NCBI RefSeq assembly: GCF_963662805.1
Contig: NZ_OY759857.1
Span: forward strand, 186,001-250,000
DNA from: an uncultured Cohaesibacter sp.
Lineage (GTDB): Bacteria; Pseudomonadota; Alphaproteobacteria; Rhizobiales; Cohaesibacteraceae
DNA length: 64,000 nt
Direction of reading: 5' to 3'
The translations under genes and the position numbers were made by a program. Below, piece after piece: positions 26,083 through 35,422 of this stretch (position 1 is the stretch's first letter; the number at the start of each line of letters is the position of its first letter). Under the pieces are notes generated by a model, which searched no databases, had not been told where the DNA came from, and worked only from the letters and a program-made list of their open reading frames with translations.

Positions 26083-27198
26083 TCAGACGGTGCGAACGGG
26101 GTGCGCAGAAGGCGCATCCGACGGTGCAGACGGTACGTCGGCTTCGGCCCAGGGCACAAAGGTGGTGTAGACGATGAGCAGGAAGATCCAGAGCCCGAAG
26201 GTGCCGATGACACCCATCATGCCGTCAATGCCAGTGGGCATCAGAGCATCATAGAGGCCGGATCCGACCTTCGGCACAGCCTGCCCGCCCATGAAGACGG
26301 TCCAGCGGAACATCCATGCGGCATGGATGGCGATCAGGCCTGTGACCCAGCCCGTGTGGGTGGGCGAGATCAGGGCGATCACGAAGGGAATGGCAATCGC
26401 GAGGGAGGCCCAGACGGCGATCATCTGCCAGACGGGGAAGCCTGCGATCGATGCCAGCGCTTCGCTGTGCGACGGGCTGAGGCCGGACAGGGCGACACCA
26501 AACCACAGAACACCGAGAACGGCGACAACGGCAAGACAGATCGCAAGGAAGCGGTTCATCTTTGCTTCCGTGTCCGAGCCGGTTGCCAACAGGCGACCAA
26601 GCACGAGCATCACGCCAAGAGCACCAACCGCACCTGTGGCAGCAAACTGCAAGGGGAGCAGCGGAGTGTTCCAGAGCGGGCGTGAATGGACCACGGCGAC
26701 TTCCGCACCGGTGTAGGTCAGGATGCCGATGGCCGACAGGCTGGCAGCAAGGCCCAGCGGGCGGGCGAAACTGTTGGCTTCACTGCCAAACGCGAGGAAG
26801 CGGAACAACCAGGCAAAACGCCAGTCTTCCTTGCCCCAGCGATAAAGCGCAGGCCGGTGCACCGCCCATGTGTAGAGCAGCATGAGCGTTACATAGGAAA
26901 TGACGATCCATGACCCCCAGGCCATCCAGGAGGTGGCGTGGGTATAGACGAAAAATTCCCAGAACCGGAATGGCTGATGCAGGTCAGCGAGCAAAGCCAC
27001 CGGTCCGGCAATGCCGGTCGTCACGGCGGTGATCATGGCGAGGCGTGCCATCGGTAGCAGGGATGTCTTGCCGAAGACGAAGCCCGGCAGGGTCATGAAG
27101 AGCGCCGTGGTCGACATTCCGATGAGGAAGAAATACTGGACCGCCCAGGGAAGCCATGCGGCTTCATGAACGGCACCGACGAGTTCTTGAATCTGCAT
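26083..27198 (-). CDS. ttrC: Tetrathionate reductase, membrane quinol-oxidising subunit
   Basis: A 371-residue NrfD/PsrC-type integral membrane protein with about nine spans, which takes electrons from the quinol pool and passes them to TtrB. Its start overlaps the last base of ttrB. It has no haem-binding CxxCH. The hydrophilic C-terminal tail (about 20 residues rich in Ala, Pro and Ser) faces one side after the last span. It acts between ttrB and ttrA in the operon. Confidence 0.87.
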   Translation of the reverse strand: MQIQELVGAVHEAAWLPWAVQYFFLIGMSTTALFMTLPGFVFGKTSLLPMARLAMITAVTTGIAGPVALLADLHQPFRFWEFFVYTHATSWMAWGSWIVISYVTLMLLYTWAVHRPALYRWGKEDWRFAWLFRFLAFGSEANSFARPLGLAASLSAIGILTYTGAEVAVVHSRPLWNTPLLPLQFAATGAVGALGVMLVLGRLLATGSDTEAKMNRFLAICLAVVAVLGVLWFGVALSGLSPSHSEALASIAGFPVWQMIAVWASLAIAIPFVIALISPTHTGWVTGLIAIHAAWMFRWTVFMGGQAVPKVGSGLYDALMPTGIDGMMGVIGTFGLWIFLLIVYTTFVPWAEADVPSAPSDAPSAHPVRTV

Positions 27199-27962
27199 TA
27201 CCGGCTCTCCCCGTGATGTTCGAGATCGGACACAAGCGGCGGTCTGTAGGCAGCTTCCCCTGCGACGCGGCCGCTCAGGGCTTCATCAAGCCCGATGTAA
27301 TAGACGTTGGGATCGGTGTGCATTTCCGGCCGCAGCACCGAAACCTCGTTTTCCCTGAGCATCTTGGAGACGATGCTGTCCGGATCATTGAGGTCGCCGA
27401 AGTTGCGCGCCCCACCGACACAGGTTTCGACGCAGGCAGGCAGGAGACCGGCTTGCGTGCGATGGAAGCAGAAGGTGCATTTGTCGGCGGTCTGGGTTTC
27501 ATGGTTGATGAAACGCGCGTCGTACGGGCAGGCCTGAACGCAATAGGCGCAGCCCACGCAGCGGGAGGCGTCAACCAGCACTTCGCCGGTGCCTTCCTGC
27601 TTGTAGGTTGCCTCGACCGGGCAGACCGGCACGCAGGGCGGCTCGTCACAGTGATTGCAGAGGCGCGGCAGCATGACCATGGCAGGGTCGCCGCCATCCT
27701 GGAGCACCTCATAGACGGAGACATGGGTGCGGAAGGAATCCTCCGGCACGGCATTTTCCATTACGCAGGCGACGGTGCAGGCCTGACATCCGATGCATTT
27801 GCGCAGATCGACGACCATACCCCAATGGGGCGATGAGCCTGTGTTGCCGTCTGTGGCTGATGTGGTCTTGGCTTTGGCGTGGTTGGCTCCCGCGACTGTC
27901 GCCGCAGCGCCAATAGTCACCTGGCCGACCGATCCCAGAAAATGGCGGCGTGTGGTGTCCAT
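27198..27962 (-). CDS. ttrB: Tetrathionate reductase, iron-sulfur subunit
   Basis: This 254-residue ferredoxin-like subunit carries electrons from TtrC to TtrA. It has a Tat-like N-terminus (TTRRHFLGSVGQ) and four cysteine clusters for 4Fe-4S centres: CIGCQACTVAC, CNHCDEPPCVPVC, CVGCAYCVQAC and a final CTFC...C group. The spacing matches the DmsB/TtrB family. It is the first structural gene; the promoter should lie in the 188-bp gap after the regulatory genes. Confidence 0.88.
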   Translation of the reverse strand: MDTTRRHFLGSVGQVTIGAAATVAGANHAKAKTTSATDGNTGSSPHWGMVVDLRKCIGCQACTVACVMENAVPEDSFRTHVSVYEVLQDGGDPAMVMLPRLCNHCDEPPCVPVCPVEATYKQEGTGEVLVDASRCVGCAYCVQACPYDARFINHETQTADKCTFCFHRTQAGLLPACVETCVGGARNFGDLNDPDSIVSKMLRENEVSVLRPEMHTDPNVYYIGLDEALSGRVAGEAAYRPPLVSDLEHHGESR

Positions 27963-28136
27963 GGTTGGTCCTTTCGCTCAAGGCCTTTCGTTGAAAACAA
28001 TGCGAAAGGCTCCCGGTCCTCGATTGTCCGACTTCCGCAAAGGCCTTGATCAGGGCGCAGACGAGCGGAAGGCGGGGTCTTGAACCAAGCCTACGGGGAC
28101 AGCGAAAAGGAGTGAATCAGAGCAAACCCAAGAGCA

Positions 28137-28154
28137 TTAGGGGCTAACCCCTAA
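28137..28154. promoter_or_regulatory. TTAGGGG-CTAA-CCCCTAA inverted repeat at the ttrR end
   Basis: The 18-bp element has perfect 7-bp arms and overlaps the ttrR stop codon, about 175 bp upstream of ttrB. It may be the site of the response regulator TtrR, or the stem of a weak terminator between ttrSR and ttrBCA. The CTAA spacer is not followed by a T-run. Confidence 0.4.
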
Positions 28155-28768
28155 AGCTGGTGCCAATCGGCAGTGACAAGCTGTCGCACCAGGTCTGCCG
28201 TGGTGGTCGCTTCCATCTTGCCCATCAGATTGTGGCGGTGAATTTCCACCGTCTTGGGGCTGATTCCGAGGTCGGCAGCGATCTGCTTGTTCTGCTTGCC
28301 ATCCATCACGGCGCGGGCCACATCGATCTCGCGCGCGGTCAGGCTGGCGATGCGCTCGGCAATGATCGCTTTCTTCTGGGCGTCTCCTGCACTGGCTCGG
28401 GCTGCTTTCAGCGCTTCGTTGATGCGCTCTACAAGTGCCATGCCATTGACTGGCTTCTCGAAGAAATCAAGCGCGCCGGACTGGATTGCGCGGACCGCCA
28501 TCGGCACGTCCGCGTGCGCCGTGATGATGATCACGGGGAGGGCGCATCCCCGCCGCTTCAACTCGTCCAGCAGCTCCAGCCCGGTCATACCGGGCATCCG
28601 CACATCGGCCAGAATGCAACCGACAACCGCATCATCAAGCTTGTCGAGAAACTCGATGGCCGAGCCGTGGGTGTTGATGGTCAGACCGAGCGAGGAGAGC
28701 ATGAAGCCGAGACCGTCGCGAACGGCCCGATCATCATCGACGATATGAATGACGGCATCTTCGTTCAC
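28151..28768 (-). CDS. ttrR: Response regulator TtrR (FixJ/NarL type)
   Basis: A 205-residue two-domain regulator. The receiver domain (about 1-120) has the acidic pocket DDD near residue 12, the phospho-acceptor aspartate in LADVRMPGMTG near residue 55, and the lysine in FFEKPVNG near residue 105. The LuxR-type helix-turn-helix (about 140-200) contains LTAREIDVARAVMDGKQNKQIA. It overlaps the kinase gene by 4 bp and should activate ttrBCA when tetrathionate is present. Confidence 0.88.
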   Translation of the reverse strand: MNEDAVIHIVDDDRAVRDGLGFMLSSLGLTINTHGSAIEFLDKLDDAVVGCILADVRMPGMTGLELLDELKRRGCALPVIIITAHADVPMAVRAIQSGALDFFEKPVNGMALVERINEALKAARASAGDAQKKAIIAERIASLTAREIDVARAVMDGKQNKQIAADLGISPKTVEIHRHNLMGKMEATTTADLVRQLVTADWHQL

Positions 28769-30552
28769 TGAGGGTCTCCCGTTGGCAAAAAGAGCGTGAT
28801 CTCAAGGCCGGGGCCCTGTTGCGGAGCCTTGGCGCGCATCGTTCCGCCATGGGCCTCGACAATCGAGCGGCTGAGCGCCAGACCAAGCCCGATGCCGTTT
28901 TCCTTGGTGGTATAGAAGGCTTCGGCAAAATGGCCAAGCCCCTCGTCATCCATTCCGTGCCCGAAATCCCTGATCGTAAGATGGATTCCCGGCACGGGGC
29001 CATCTGCGCGCGTGGCTGACAGAAGCACCCGTTTCTGATCCGGTACCGTATCCTTCATGGCATCAATGGCATTCTGAACGAGATTGAGGATCACCTGCTG
29101 CAACTGGATCCGGTCGGCTTCGATGGTTGGCAAGCCGGGGGCGATGGTGACTTCGACGGTGACACCGGCGCGATGGGCCGAGGCTTCATACACCGGTGCA
29201 CAATCGGCGATAAGCCCCGCGACGCCCACCGTGACCTTCTGGCTTTCCTTATTGCGCACGAAGGCGCGAATACGGCGAATGACGGAGGCTGCCCTGTCGG
29301 CCTGCTGGGCGATTTCGCGGCTCGCCACTTCCATGTCGTCCCTTGTGAAGCGCCCGGCGGTGATCCGCATCAGGCAGCCCTGCGCATAATTGGAAATGGC
29401 CGCCAGCGGCTGATTGAGTTCGTGTGCGATCGAGGAGGCCATCTCCCCGAGAATGGACAGGCGGGCGACATGCTCCAACTCGCGCCGATGCAGCCGGTCT
29501 GCATCCTCTGCCCGTTTGCGCTCGGCCATCTCCAGCACCAGCTTCTCGTTGCTTTCGTTCAGCGCTCGGGTGCGGCGGCGCACGAGGCTTTCGATCCGAA
29601 CGGAATAGATGGCCCAGAAGATCAGCGCGGCAGCGATCAGCAGCAGCCACTCGCCATAATCCTCGACAAAATCGGCAAGGGAAATGGGCCCCGTGCGGGC
29701 ATAAGGGCCGATCTGGAGCTGTCGCAAGACGTCATGCACCGCTTGATAGTCGAGCGGCACCGTCCAGAGATTGCCCTGCTGGATGCTCAACAGCACCACC
29801 GCCACCTGCTTGGCAAGAGCGGCATCGGTCTTGCGGGTCTTGGCAAAGGGCCAGTTGGGAAACAGTGGACTGGAAACGGCACAGTCTGTCTCATCCGTGT
29901 CAAGGAGGGCAAACCCGTGCAAGGAGCCATAGCGCTCGGGATCCTGTTCCTGAAGCAGCTCAAGGGTGCAGGTCCGCAGGACCGCAGCATCGGCCTTGCC
30001 ATCAAGCACGGCATTGACGGCCCTTTGCATTGGATAGCCGGTTGGCACAACCTCGATGCGGCGGGAAATGGACGGATCAACCTTGTCCATCTCGGCCCAT
30101 ATCACCTGAAAGCCGCCAAAGGCTTCCGGTGTCACGACGGCGAGGCGCTTGCCGACGAGATCTTCCAGCGTTTCAAAATCCCCATTGGTGACCAGCGTGG
30201 AGGCGACGGGCTGATCTTCCTCGGCCGTCGCAATGCGGCTGATGTGATAGCGATATTCCAGCTCGGCATAATTGCCCGGATTGGTGATCACGAAATCGAG
30301 ACGCTGTTCCTTGAGGGCGGCATCCAGCGCCTGGATGTCGAGGGCTTCGAGTTCGAAGGTGATGTCTGGAAAGGCTTTGTCGAGGCTCTCGGCGGTCGAC
30401 GCCCAATGGGCGAGGGAATGGTCAGCTCCCAGAAAATCAAGAACACCGATCCGCTTGATCTCGCGTTCCTTGGCCATTCCCACGGACGATGCCAACGGAA
30501 TGCCGAAGCCCAGAAGGCAGAAAAGCAGAAGGCGCAAGACGTGGCTCGACAT
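28765..30552 (-). CDS. ttrS: Tetrathionate sensor histidine kinase TtrS
   Basis: This 595-residue kinase begins with a signal peptide and a periplasmic PhnD-like substrate-binding domain (about residues 30-290), the fold TtrS uses to sense tetrathionate. One membrane span (LLLIAAALIFWAIYSVRI, about 310) leads to a coiled linker, an H-box (SIAHELNQPLAAISNYAQG, about 375) and an ATPase domain with N, G1 (DFGHGM) and G2 (GIGLGLALSRS) boxes. The binding domain plus the linked ttrRBCA genes make the assignment firm. It is transcribed ahead of ttrR. Confidence 0.88.
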   Translation of the reverse strand: MSSHVLRLLLFCLLGFGIPLASSVGMAKEREIKRIGVLDFLGADHSLAHWASTAESLDKAFPDITFELEALDIQALDAALKEQRLDFVITNPGNYAELEYRYHISRIATAEEDQPVASTLVTNGDFETLEDLVGKRLAVVTPEAFGGFQVIWAEMDKVDPSISRRIEVVPTGYPMQRAVNAVLDGKADAAVLRTCTLELLQEQDPERYGSLHGFALLDTDETDCAVSSPLFPNWPFAKTRKTDAALAKQVAVVLLSIQQGNLWTVPLDYQAVHDVLRQLQIGPYARTGPISLADFVEDYGEWLLLIAAALIFWAIYSVRIESLVRRRTRALNESNEKLVLEMAERKRAEDADRLHRRELEHVARLSILGEMASSIAHELNQPLAAISNYAQGCLMRITAGRFTRDDMEVASREIAQQADRAASVIRRIRAFVRNKESQKVTVGVAGLIADCAPVYEASAHRAGVTVEVTIAPGLPTIEADRIQLQQVILNLVQNAIDAMKDTVPDQKRVLLSATRADGPVPGIHLTIRDFGHGMDDEGLGHFAEAFYTTKENGIGLGLALSRSIVEAHGGTMRAKAPQQGPGLEITLFLPTGDPQ

Positions 30553-30821
30553 GTCCGATCCGGCACGAGATTTCAGGAATGAGATACGGGTGTTGAGAAG
30601 ACCGGCTTCTCAGACAGTCGGAGCCTAGAGCATTTGCTCGGCAGTGTCATGTCATGAATGATCGCATCGGAGCTGATCGATCACATTTGCGTTTGCTGCC
30701 AGCTCTGATCGTCCATTTTACAAATAAGGCACTGGTGCGGGCTTGAAGGCGCCATATTTGAAGCACAGTTTTGAAGGGCCCACCCCGACAATTCTTTCGT
30801 AGCCTCACACAGGAGTGCGCC

Positions 30822-31265
30822 ATGCAGGCGATTTTCACAAAAGATATCGACGCATTCTTGCGTGACCATCATGTCATGTCACTGGCGACCGTCTCGGACG
30901 GATCACCATGGGCCGCAAGCGTGTTCTACGCTTTTGATGAGGATCGCGGGCGGCTGATCTATCTCTCGTCGAAGGAGACGCGGCACGGCAAGGCAGCTCT
31001 GCTCAATGCAGAAGTCGCCGCGACCATCGCGCGTCAGGAACTGGAAATCGAGAAAATCCGCGGCCTGCAGATTTCCGGCTTCACAGTCAGTCTGGAAGGA
31101 GAGGACGCGGTTGCTGCCAGAACTTCCTTTTCAAAACGTTTTCCGGACATCGACTTGCAGGACGCGGCAATCTGGTCGCTGGTCCCGGACTACATCAAGA
31201 TGGTCGACAATTCTCTGGGGTTTGGCGAAAAGATCATCTGGCCCTATCCGGAAGCCAAGGGCTGA
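30822..31265 (+). CDS. Pyridoxamine 5'-phosphate oxidase-like flavin-binding protein
   Basis: A 147-residue split-barrel protein of the PNPOx-like superfamily (YhbP/UPF0306-like). The N-terminal HHVMSLATVSDGSPWAASVFYAFD strand pair and LIYLSSKETRHGKAALLN segment are typical flavin-site elements. The family includes heme-utilisation and flavin reductase-like proteins, so the reaction is unknown. ATG 30822 is preceded by AGGAG and gives the family length; an upstream in-frame GTG/ATG region at 30771 adds 17 unlikely residues. It is flanked by divergent/convergent genes and seems monocistronic. Confidence 0.75.
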   Translation: MQAIFTKDIDAFLRDHHVMSLATVSDGSPWAASVFYAFDEDRGRLIYLSSKETRHGKAALLNAEVAATIARQELEIEKIRGLQISGFTVSLEGEDAVAARTSFSKRFPDIDLQDAAIWSLVPDYIKMVDNSLGFGEKIIWPYPEAKG

Positions 31266-31297
31266 GAACCGCATCCGTCCATTGAACAAAGATCAGA

Positions 31298-33370
31298 TCA
31301 GGCCCAGGCGAGATCCTGTTCGTCGGACCCCACCAGCATGCCACCGGTCGCCCAGTTGGGCGGATTGTTCAGAAGATGCAGCAACTGATGCAACGGGCGG
31401 GGCTTGGAATAGAGATAGCCCTGATATTCGTTGCAGTGGTTGAGCTGCAACCATGCCAGCTGGTCAATGGTCTCCACCCCTTCTGCCACCGCCGTCACGC
31501 CGATCAGTCGGCATAGGGACAGGATCATATTGACGACGGAAGACTGGTCTTCAATCATCTGGATGAAAGAGCGATCCACCTTGAGGCTGGAAATCGGATA
31601 GGACTGGATATAGGCCAGATTGGAATATCCGGTGCCAAAGTCATCGACGGCAATGGAAAAACCTGCCTTGCGCAGCTCCAGCAGCACCGCCTTGGCATCA
31701 TAGCCGTGCCCCATCAGCATGCTTTCGGTAATCTCGATTTCGATCCTGCTCGAGTCGCAACCGGTTTTGCGCAGATTGTCCTTGAGGCGCGTCACAAAGT
31801 TGGCATGCGCGAACTGCTCCGCGGACACGTTGATCGAGATCGGAATGTCATAGCCATTGTCGGTCAGGACTTTCTGATCATAACCAGCCTGCGAAATGAT
31901 CCAGTCACCGACCTGATGGATCATGCCGGTTTCCTCAAGCGTTTCGATGAAGACAGCTGGCGAGATCACCCCCTGGTTCGGGTGATACCATCGCATCAGG
32001 GCTTCGACACTGAGCACTTTCTGGCTGATGCAATCGACGCGCGGCTGATAATAAAGGCGGAACTCGCGCTCCTTGATCGCCCGCGTCAGATCCTTCTCGA
32101 GTGTGCGCTTGAGAAGGGCTGCCTGCTGCAGGGCAGGGCGGTAGTAGCGGAAGGTTTTCCGACCCTCGTCCTTGGCTTCATAGAGGGCCAGATCTGCATG
32201 TTGCATCAGGGATGGCAATTCAGTGCCGTGTTCCGGGAATAGGCTGATGCCGATGGACGCATAGGTGCTCAGTACATGGTCGTTCAGCTTCACTTCCGAC
32301 GAGATGGTTCTAAGGATTTCCTTGCAGAAGAGATCGAGCTCCGCAGTGTCCTCGAACGGCATCAGGATCGTGAATTCGTCCCCTCCGAGCCGGGCGATAT
32401 GGCCGCGCCCACGCATCACCGTCTTGATCTGGCGGGCGACATGGATCAGCAACCCATCACCGGACAGATGCCCGAGCGTGTCGTTGATGGTCTTGAAATT
32501 GTCCAGATCGATCAGCAGCATCGCCAGCCGATCTCCGGAGATCTTGGCCTTCGAGAGCAGTTTCGGGAAATAGTGGTTCACATAGTTCCGGCTGTGCAGA
32601 CCAGTCAGAATGTCATGGTGCGCCAGATAGGTGATTTTCTGCTGCTGGGTCTTTTGATCCGTGATGTCGATGTCCGACAAGATGAAGGCAGGTACACCGC
32701 TCACCGAGTCACGGCAGGCGCGGATCGAGATTTCCCGCCAGCGAAAACCGTCAAGGGTCGGCAACTGGCAGCAATGCGTTGCATGACCATGCACCCCTGC
32801 ATCGGCAAGCGCGTCGGCGAAGACATCATCGTTGGTGAAGAGGTCGCTCAGCGGCGACTGACCCCAGCCATAAACCCGGTTGGCTTCGGTGTTCGCATAA
32901 AGAAGCGAGCCTTCCCGCGTAAACAGGGTGATGCTGATCGGGATATGATTAAGCGCCTCGGCGCTTCTCATCTGTTCGGGAACATGGTCTTGTTCCGCGC
33001 TCGCCTGACACAAAAGGCCGATGCGCTGGTCTTCCAGCCGATAGCGGCGGATTGAAATCTGATAGGTCGCAGGCTGGCCGTTGGGATAGAGTGTCCAGAG
33101 TTCCCGGAATGTCTTGTCGGCATCCTCGAGCACTTCCTTATATTGCGACAGGCGGCCCTCGATTGAGCTGCTCATGTCGGCGCGCATGTTCCGCTGATAA
33201 AGTTCGTTGAGCGTTTCGGCTTGCCAAAGATAGCGAGCCGCTTCGTTGGCCCAGACGACCTGGGCTTTGTCGACGTCAAAAATCCATAGTGGAACAGCCA
33301 GCTCCATCAAATCTGATGGGCCGAGGTTCAAGATGACCTCACTCGGCTGACTTTGGGACATATGCCGCAC
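31298..33370 (-). CDS. PAS-PAS-GGDEF-EAL cyclic-di-GMP signalling protein
   Basis: This 690-residue soluble protein has two PAS-like sensor modules (about 20-120 and 135-240), a diguanylate cyclase domain with intact GGDEF (329-333), and a phosphodiesterase domain with EAL (456-458), DDFGTGYS (576-583) and EGVET (630-634). Both catalytic motifs look intact, so it may make or degrade cyclic-di-GMP depending on its signal. No membrane span is visible, which suggests a cytoplasmic signal such as a redox or small-molecule ligand. The start is GTG at 33370 with GGAG upstream; ATG 33361 is an alternative. Confidence 0.9.
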   Translation of the reverse strand: MRHMSQSQPSEVILNLGPSDLMELAVPLWIFDVDKAQVVWANEAARYLWQAETLNELYQRNMRADMSSSIEGRLSQYKEVLEDADKTFRELWTLYPNGQPATYQISIRRYRLEDQRIGLLCQASAEQDHVPEQMRSAEALNHIPISITLFTREGSLLYANTEANRVYGWGQSPLSDLFTNDDVFADALADAGVHGHATHCCQLPTLDGFRWREISIRACRDSVSGVPAFILSDIDITDQKTQQQKITYLAHHDILTGLHSRNYVNHYFPKLLSKAKISGDRLAMLLIDLDNFKTINDTLGHLSGDGLLIHVARQIKTVMRGRGHIARLGGDEFTILMPFEDTAELDLFCKEILRTISSEVKLNDHVLSTYASIGISLFPEHGTELPSLMQHADLALYEAKDEGRKTFRYYRPALQQAALLKRTLEKDLTRAIKEREFRLYYQPRVDCISQKVLSVEALMRWYHPNQGVISPAVFIETLEETGMIHQVGDWIISQAGYDQKVLTDNGYDIPISINVSAEQFAHANFVTRLKDNLRKTGCDSSRIEIEITESMLMGHGYDAKAVLLELRKAGFSIAVDDFGTGYSNLAYIQSYPISSLKVDRSFIQMIEDQSSVVNMILSLCRLIGVTAVAEGVETIDQLAWLQLNHCNEYQGYLYSKPRPLHQLLHLLNNPPNWATGGMLVGSDEQDLAWA

Positions 33371-33773
33371 ACCTGACTCCAGCGTCAGGCCCCTTTCCCT
33401 GTTTGTAATCAGCTACAATCTCACCCGATTTTGTTGTGTCCCCTAACCTTCCGACGAAGTATTTCGCACGCGTCGACAGGTTCAACAAAAAGCAATTGTA
33501 GCCATAGCTTTGTTACTATTAAAAAGCGAAAGCTGTAAAAATTGGATTAACCGGATAGTCTGGAATAACTTGCGGAATATAATGAGTTTATTGGAACCAA
33601 GAGAAATTAAAAACCCTTGTCATTTATCACTATGACGTAAGTGTTTTAACTTAGGCATTTTGCTGTAGAAAATAGACTTCTGTATATATTTTTGATTGCC
33701 ATTGACAAAAATACAACTTTTTTGAGCATTTTGTCTAAAACTAAGGTTCCATGTGAATTACGCGCAATTTCAT
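33371..33773. other. AT-rich 403-bp intergenic region
   Basis: The region between the GGDEF-EAL gene and the GNAT gene is distinctly AT-rich from about 33480 onward. It should carry the promoter of the minus-strand GGDEF-EAL gene. I see no gene, RNA gene or strong hairpin. Confidence 0.5.
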
Positions 33774-34298
33774 TCAAAAACGCGTCCAGTAAAGGCGTTC
33801 GGTGTCAACTGGATAGCCGCCAATGGCTTCCCGCCGCACCGGACCGACAGTCGCGCCGAGCCTTAAGTAAAAGGCTTTAGCGCGATCATTGCCGACAAGA
33901 ACGGTAAGCGAGACTGACGTCTTGCCCATGTCCCTAAGGCGTTCGAAGGCTGCCGACATGAGGGCGCGGCCCGTGCCTCTGGAGCGCATGGATGGCTGAC
34001 AGTGGAGGTTGTCAATGAAAGGATCGGGTCGGCACGTGACTGCAATGAAGCCTGCGAGTCCCTCACAATCCTCTCGGAAGGCAACAAGCACGAACTCGTC
34101 CGCACCAAGACGCATGCTCTGCCAATGATCCGCAAGATCAATGGCCGCTTGTCCGGTAAGATAGCTGTTGGGCAGGTGATGGTGATAGGTTGTTTGCCAG
34201 CTCTCCAACTGCAATTGCGCGATGGCTTGGCGATCAGACTTGGTGGCAAGCCTGATCATCGGTTCGGTCTCGTTCATTCTATCCGGGTCGTGGGTCAT
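33774..34298 (-). CDS. GNAT-family N-acetyltransferase
   Basis: A 174-residue GNAT protein. The acetyl-CoA-binding A motif reads QPSMRSRGTGRALMSAAFERL near residue 95, the Arg/Gly-rich loop binding pyrophosphate, followed by the B-motif region NDRAKAFYLRLGA. The substrate is unknown. It overlaps the LysR-type regulator gene by 4 bp (ATGA) on the same strand, so the two are co-translated and may belong to one response. Confidence 0.8.
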   Translation of the reverse strand: MTHDPDRMNETEPMIRLATKSDRQAIAQLQLESWQTTYHHHLPNSYLTGQAAIDLADHWQSMRLGADEFVLVAFREDCEGLAGFIAVTCRPDPFIDNLHCQPSMRSRGTGRALMSAAFERLRDMGKTSVSLTVLVGNDRAKAFYLRLGATVGPVRREAIGGYPVDTERLYWTRF

Positions 34299-35284
34299 TG
34301 CGAACCAGACGCTTGTCGCTCATTTTGCTCTTCGGCCTGACGGGAGCGTTCGGCCAACACTTTCTGGCAGGCCTCGCTCAACTCGGGCAGATCCCGTGCG
34401 ACAGACTTCACCAATTCGCGGAACCATTTATGGCGCGGTGAATGCCGGTTGCGAACATGCCAGACCATGAAAAAGTGACTGGGTTCCAGCTCCAGAGGCG
34501 CCTCCACCCACGAGAGGCCACGGAAGATGGTCGATGCCATGCGCGACGGCCCCGTGACCAGCATGCGCGTACCCCTGACGACCATGGCGGCCGAATTGAA
34601 GGTCGGCCCCAGATAGGAGACCTTGCGGCTTCGCCCCAACTTGCTGAGCGCTTCATCAATGTTTGTGGCTTCATTGCTGCCAAATGAAAGAATGGCATGT
34701 TCGGACGCGCAGAAGTCGTCTAGGGTTCGAGGCGCCTCGCGCATCGATGCATCGTAATAGGTGATCGAGCGGTCCGAGCAGAGCTTCGTGACCACGATGT
34801 CCGAGGCGTCCTCCGGCGGGAAGGGGCAAAGCTCCAGATCCGCCATGCCAGATTTCAGATGCTTGTTGCCAGCCAGCATTTGCTGATGGGTGCGCAAGGT
34901 GCTGTCCGGTGCTTCCTTTTTCAACCGTTCGAAAATGGAAGGTACGAGCAGATCATGCTCATAGTCGTTACAGACGATGGAGAAGCGATCTTTGGATTTG
35001 GCCGGATCGAAGTCAGAATGATGAAATAGGGACTCGATATTCTCAAGAACGAGGTCGATTTCATCAGCCATCGCCTCGACCCGTTCGGTCGGTACCATGG
35101 AGCGGCCAACCTTGATGAACAGCGGATCGCCCAACAGGCCGCGCAGCCGGTCGAGCGAGTGGCTCACCGAGGACTGGGTTACCCCCAGAATGCGGGCTGT
35201 TTCGGTGACAGAGCGATGCTCGTAAATGAGCTTCAGCATATAGAGCGAGCGTCCGTCAAGGGACAAATAATCGATATTTTTCAT
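34295..35284 (-). CDS. LysR-family transcriptional regulator
   Basis: This 329-residue regulator has an N-terminal winged helix (about 10-70; VTETARILGVTQSSVSHSLDRL) and a full-length effector domain. The N-terminus, with DGRSLYMLKLIYEHRSV, resembles the NodD/SyrM side of the LysR family. It faces the WrbA-like flavoprotein gene across 138 bp that contains a long imperfect palindrome, a classic LysR divergent arrangement, and drives the GNAT gene downstream. Confidence 0.88.
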   Translation of the reverse strand: MKNIDYLSLDGRSLYMLKLIYEHRSVTETARILGVTQSSVSHSLDRLRGLLGDPLFIKVGRSMVPTERVEAMADEIDLVLENIESLFHHSDFDPAKSKDRFSIVCNDYEHDLLVPSIFERLKKEAPDSTLRTHQQMLAGNKHLKSGMADLELCPFPPEDASDIVVTKLCSDRSITYYDASMREAPRTLDDFCASEHAILSFGSNEATNIDEALSKLGRSRKVSYLGPTFNSAAMVVRGTRMLVTGPSRMASTIFRGLSWVEAPLELEPSHFFMVWHVRNRHSPRHKWFRELVKSVARDLPELSEACQKVLAERSRQAEEQNERQASGSQ

Positions 35285-35307
35285 AGTAATGATGGTTATA
35301 ATGCATT

Positions 35308-35337
35308 TGAACTAATAAGAGCAATCCTTATTGTTCA
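35308..35337. promoter_or_regulatory. Interrupted palindrome between lysR and the flavoprotein gene
   Basis: TGAAC(T)AATAAG-N7-CTTATTGTTCA pairs over 11 bp with a single unpaired T. It lies 24 bp upstream of the LysR start and about 85 bp from the flavoprotein start, a good position for the LysR binding site. Confidence 0.5.
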
Positions 35338-35422
35338 GAGATTGATGGATCCTCCTCCGATCCAAGGGCTACAAGAATTGAAAAACCGCTCGACAGAAGC
35401 GGTAAAGGCAAGGATTTAAGAC

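Noticed and set aside
28160..30582. Long plus-strand open frames opposite ttrR and ttrS
   Set aside because: They are antisense shadows of well-supported minus-strand genes at high GC; their translations show no family motif.
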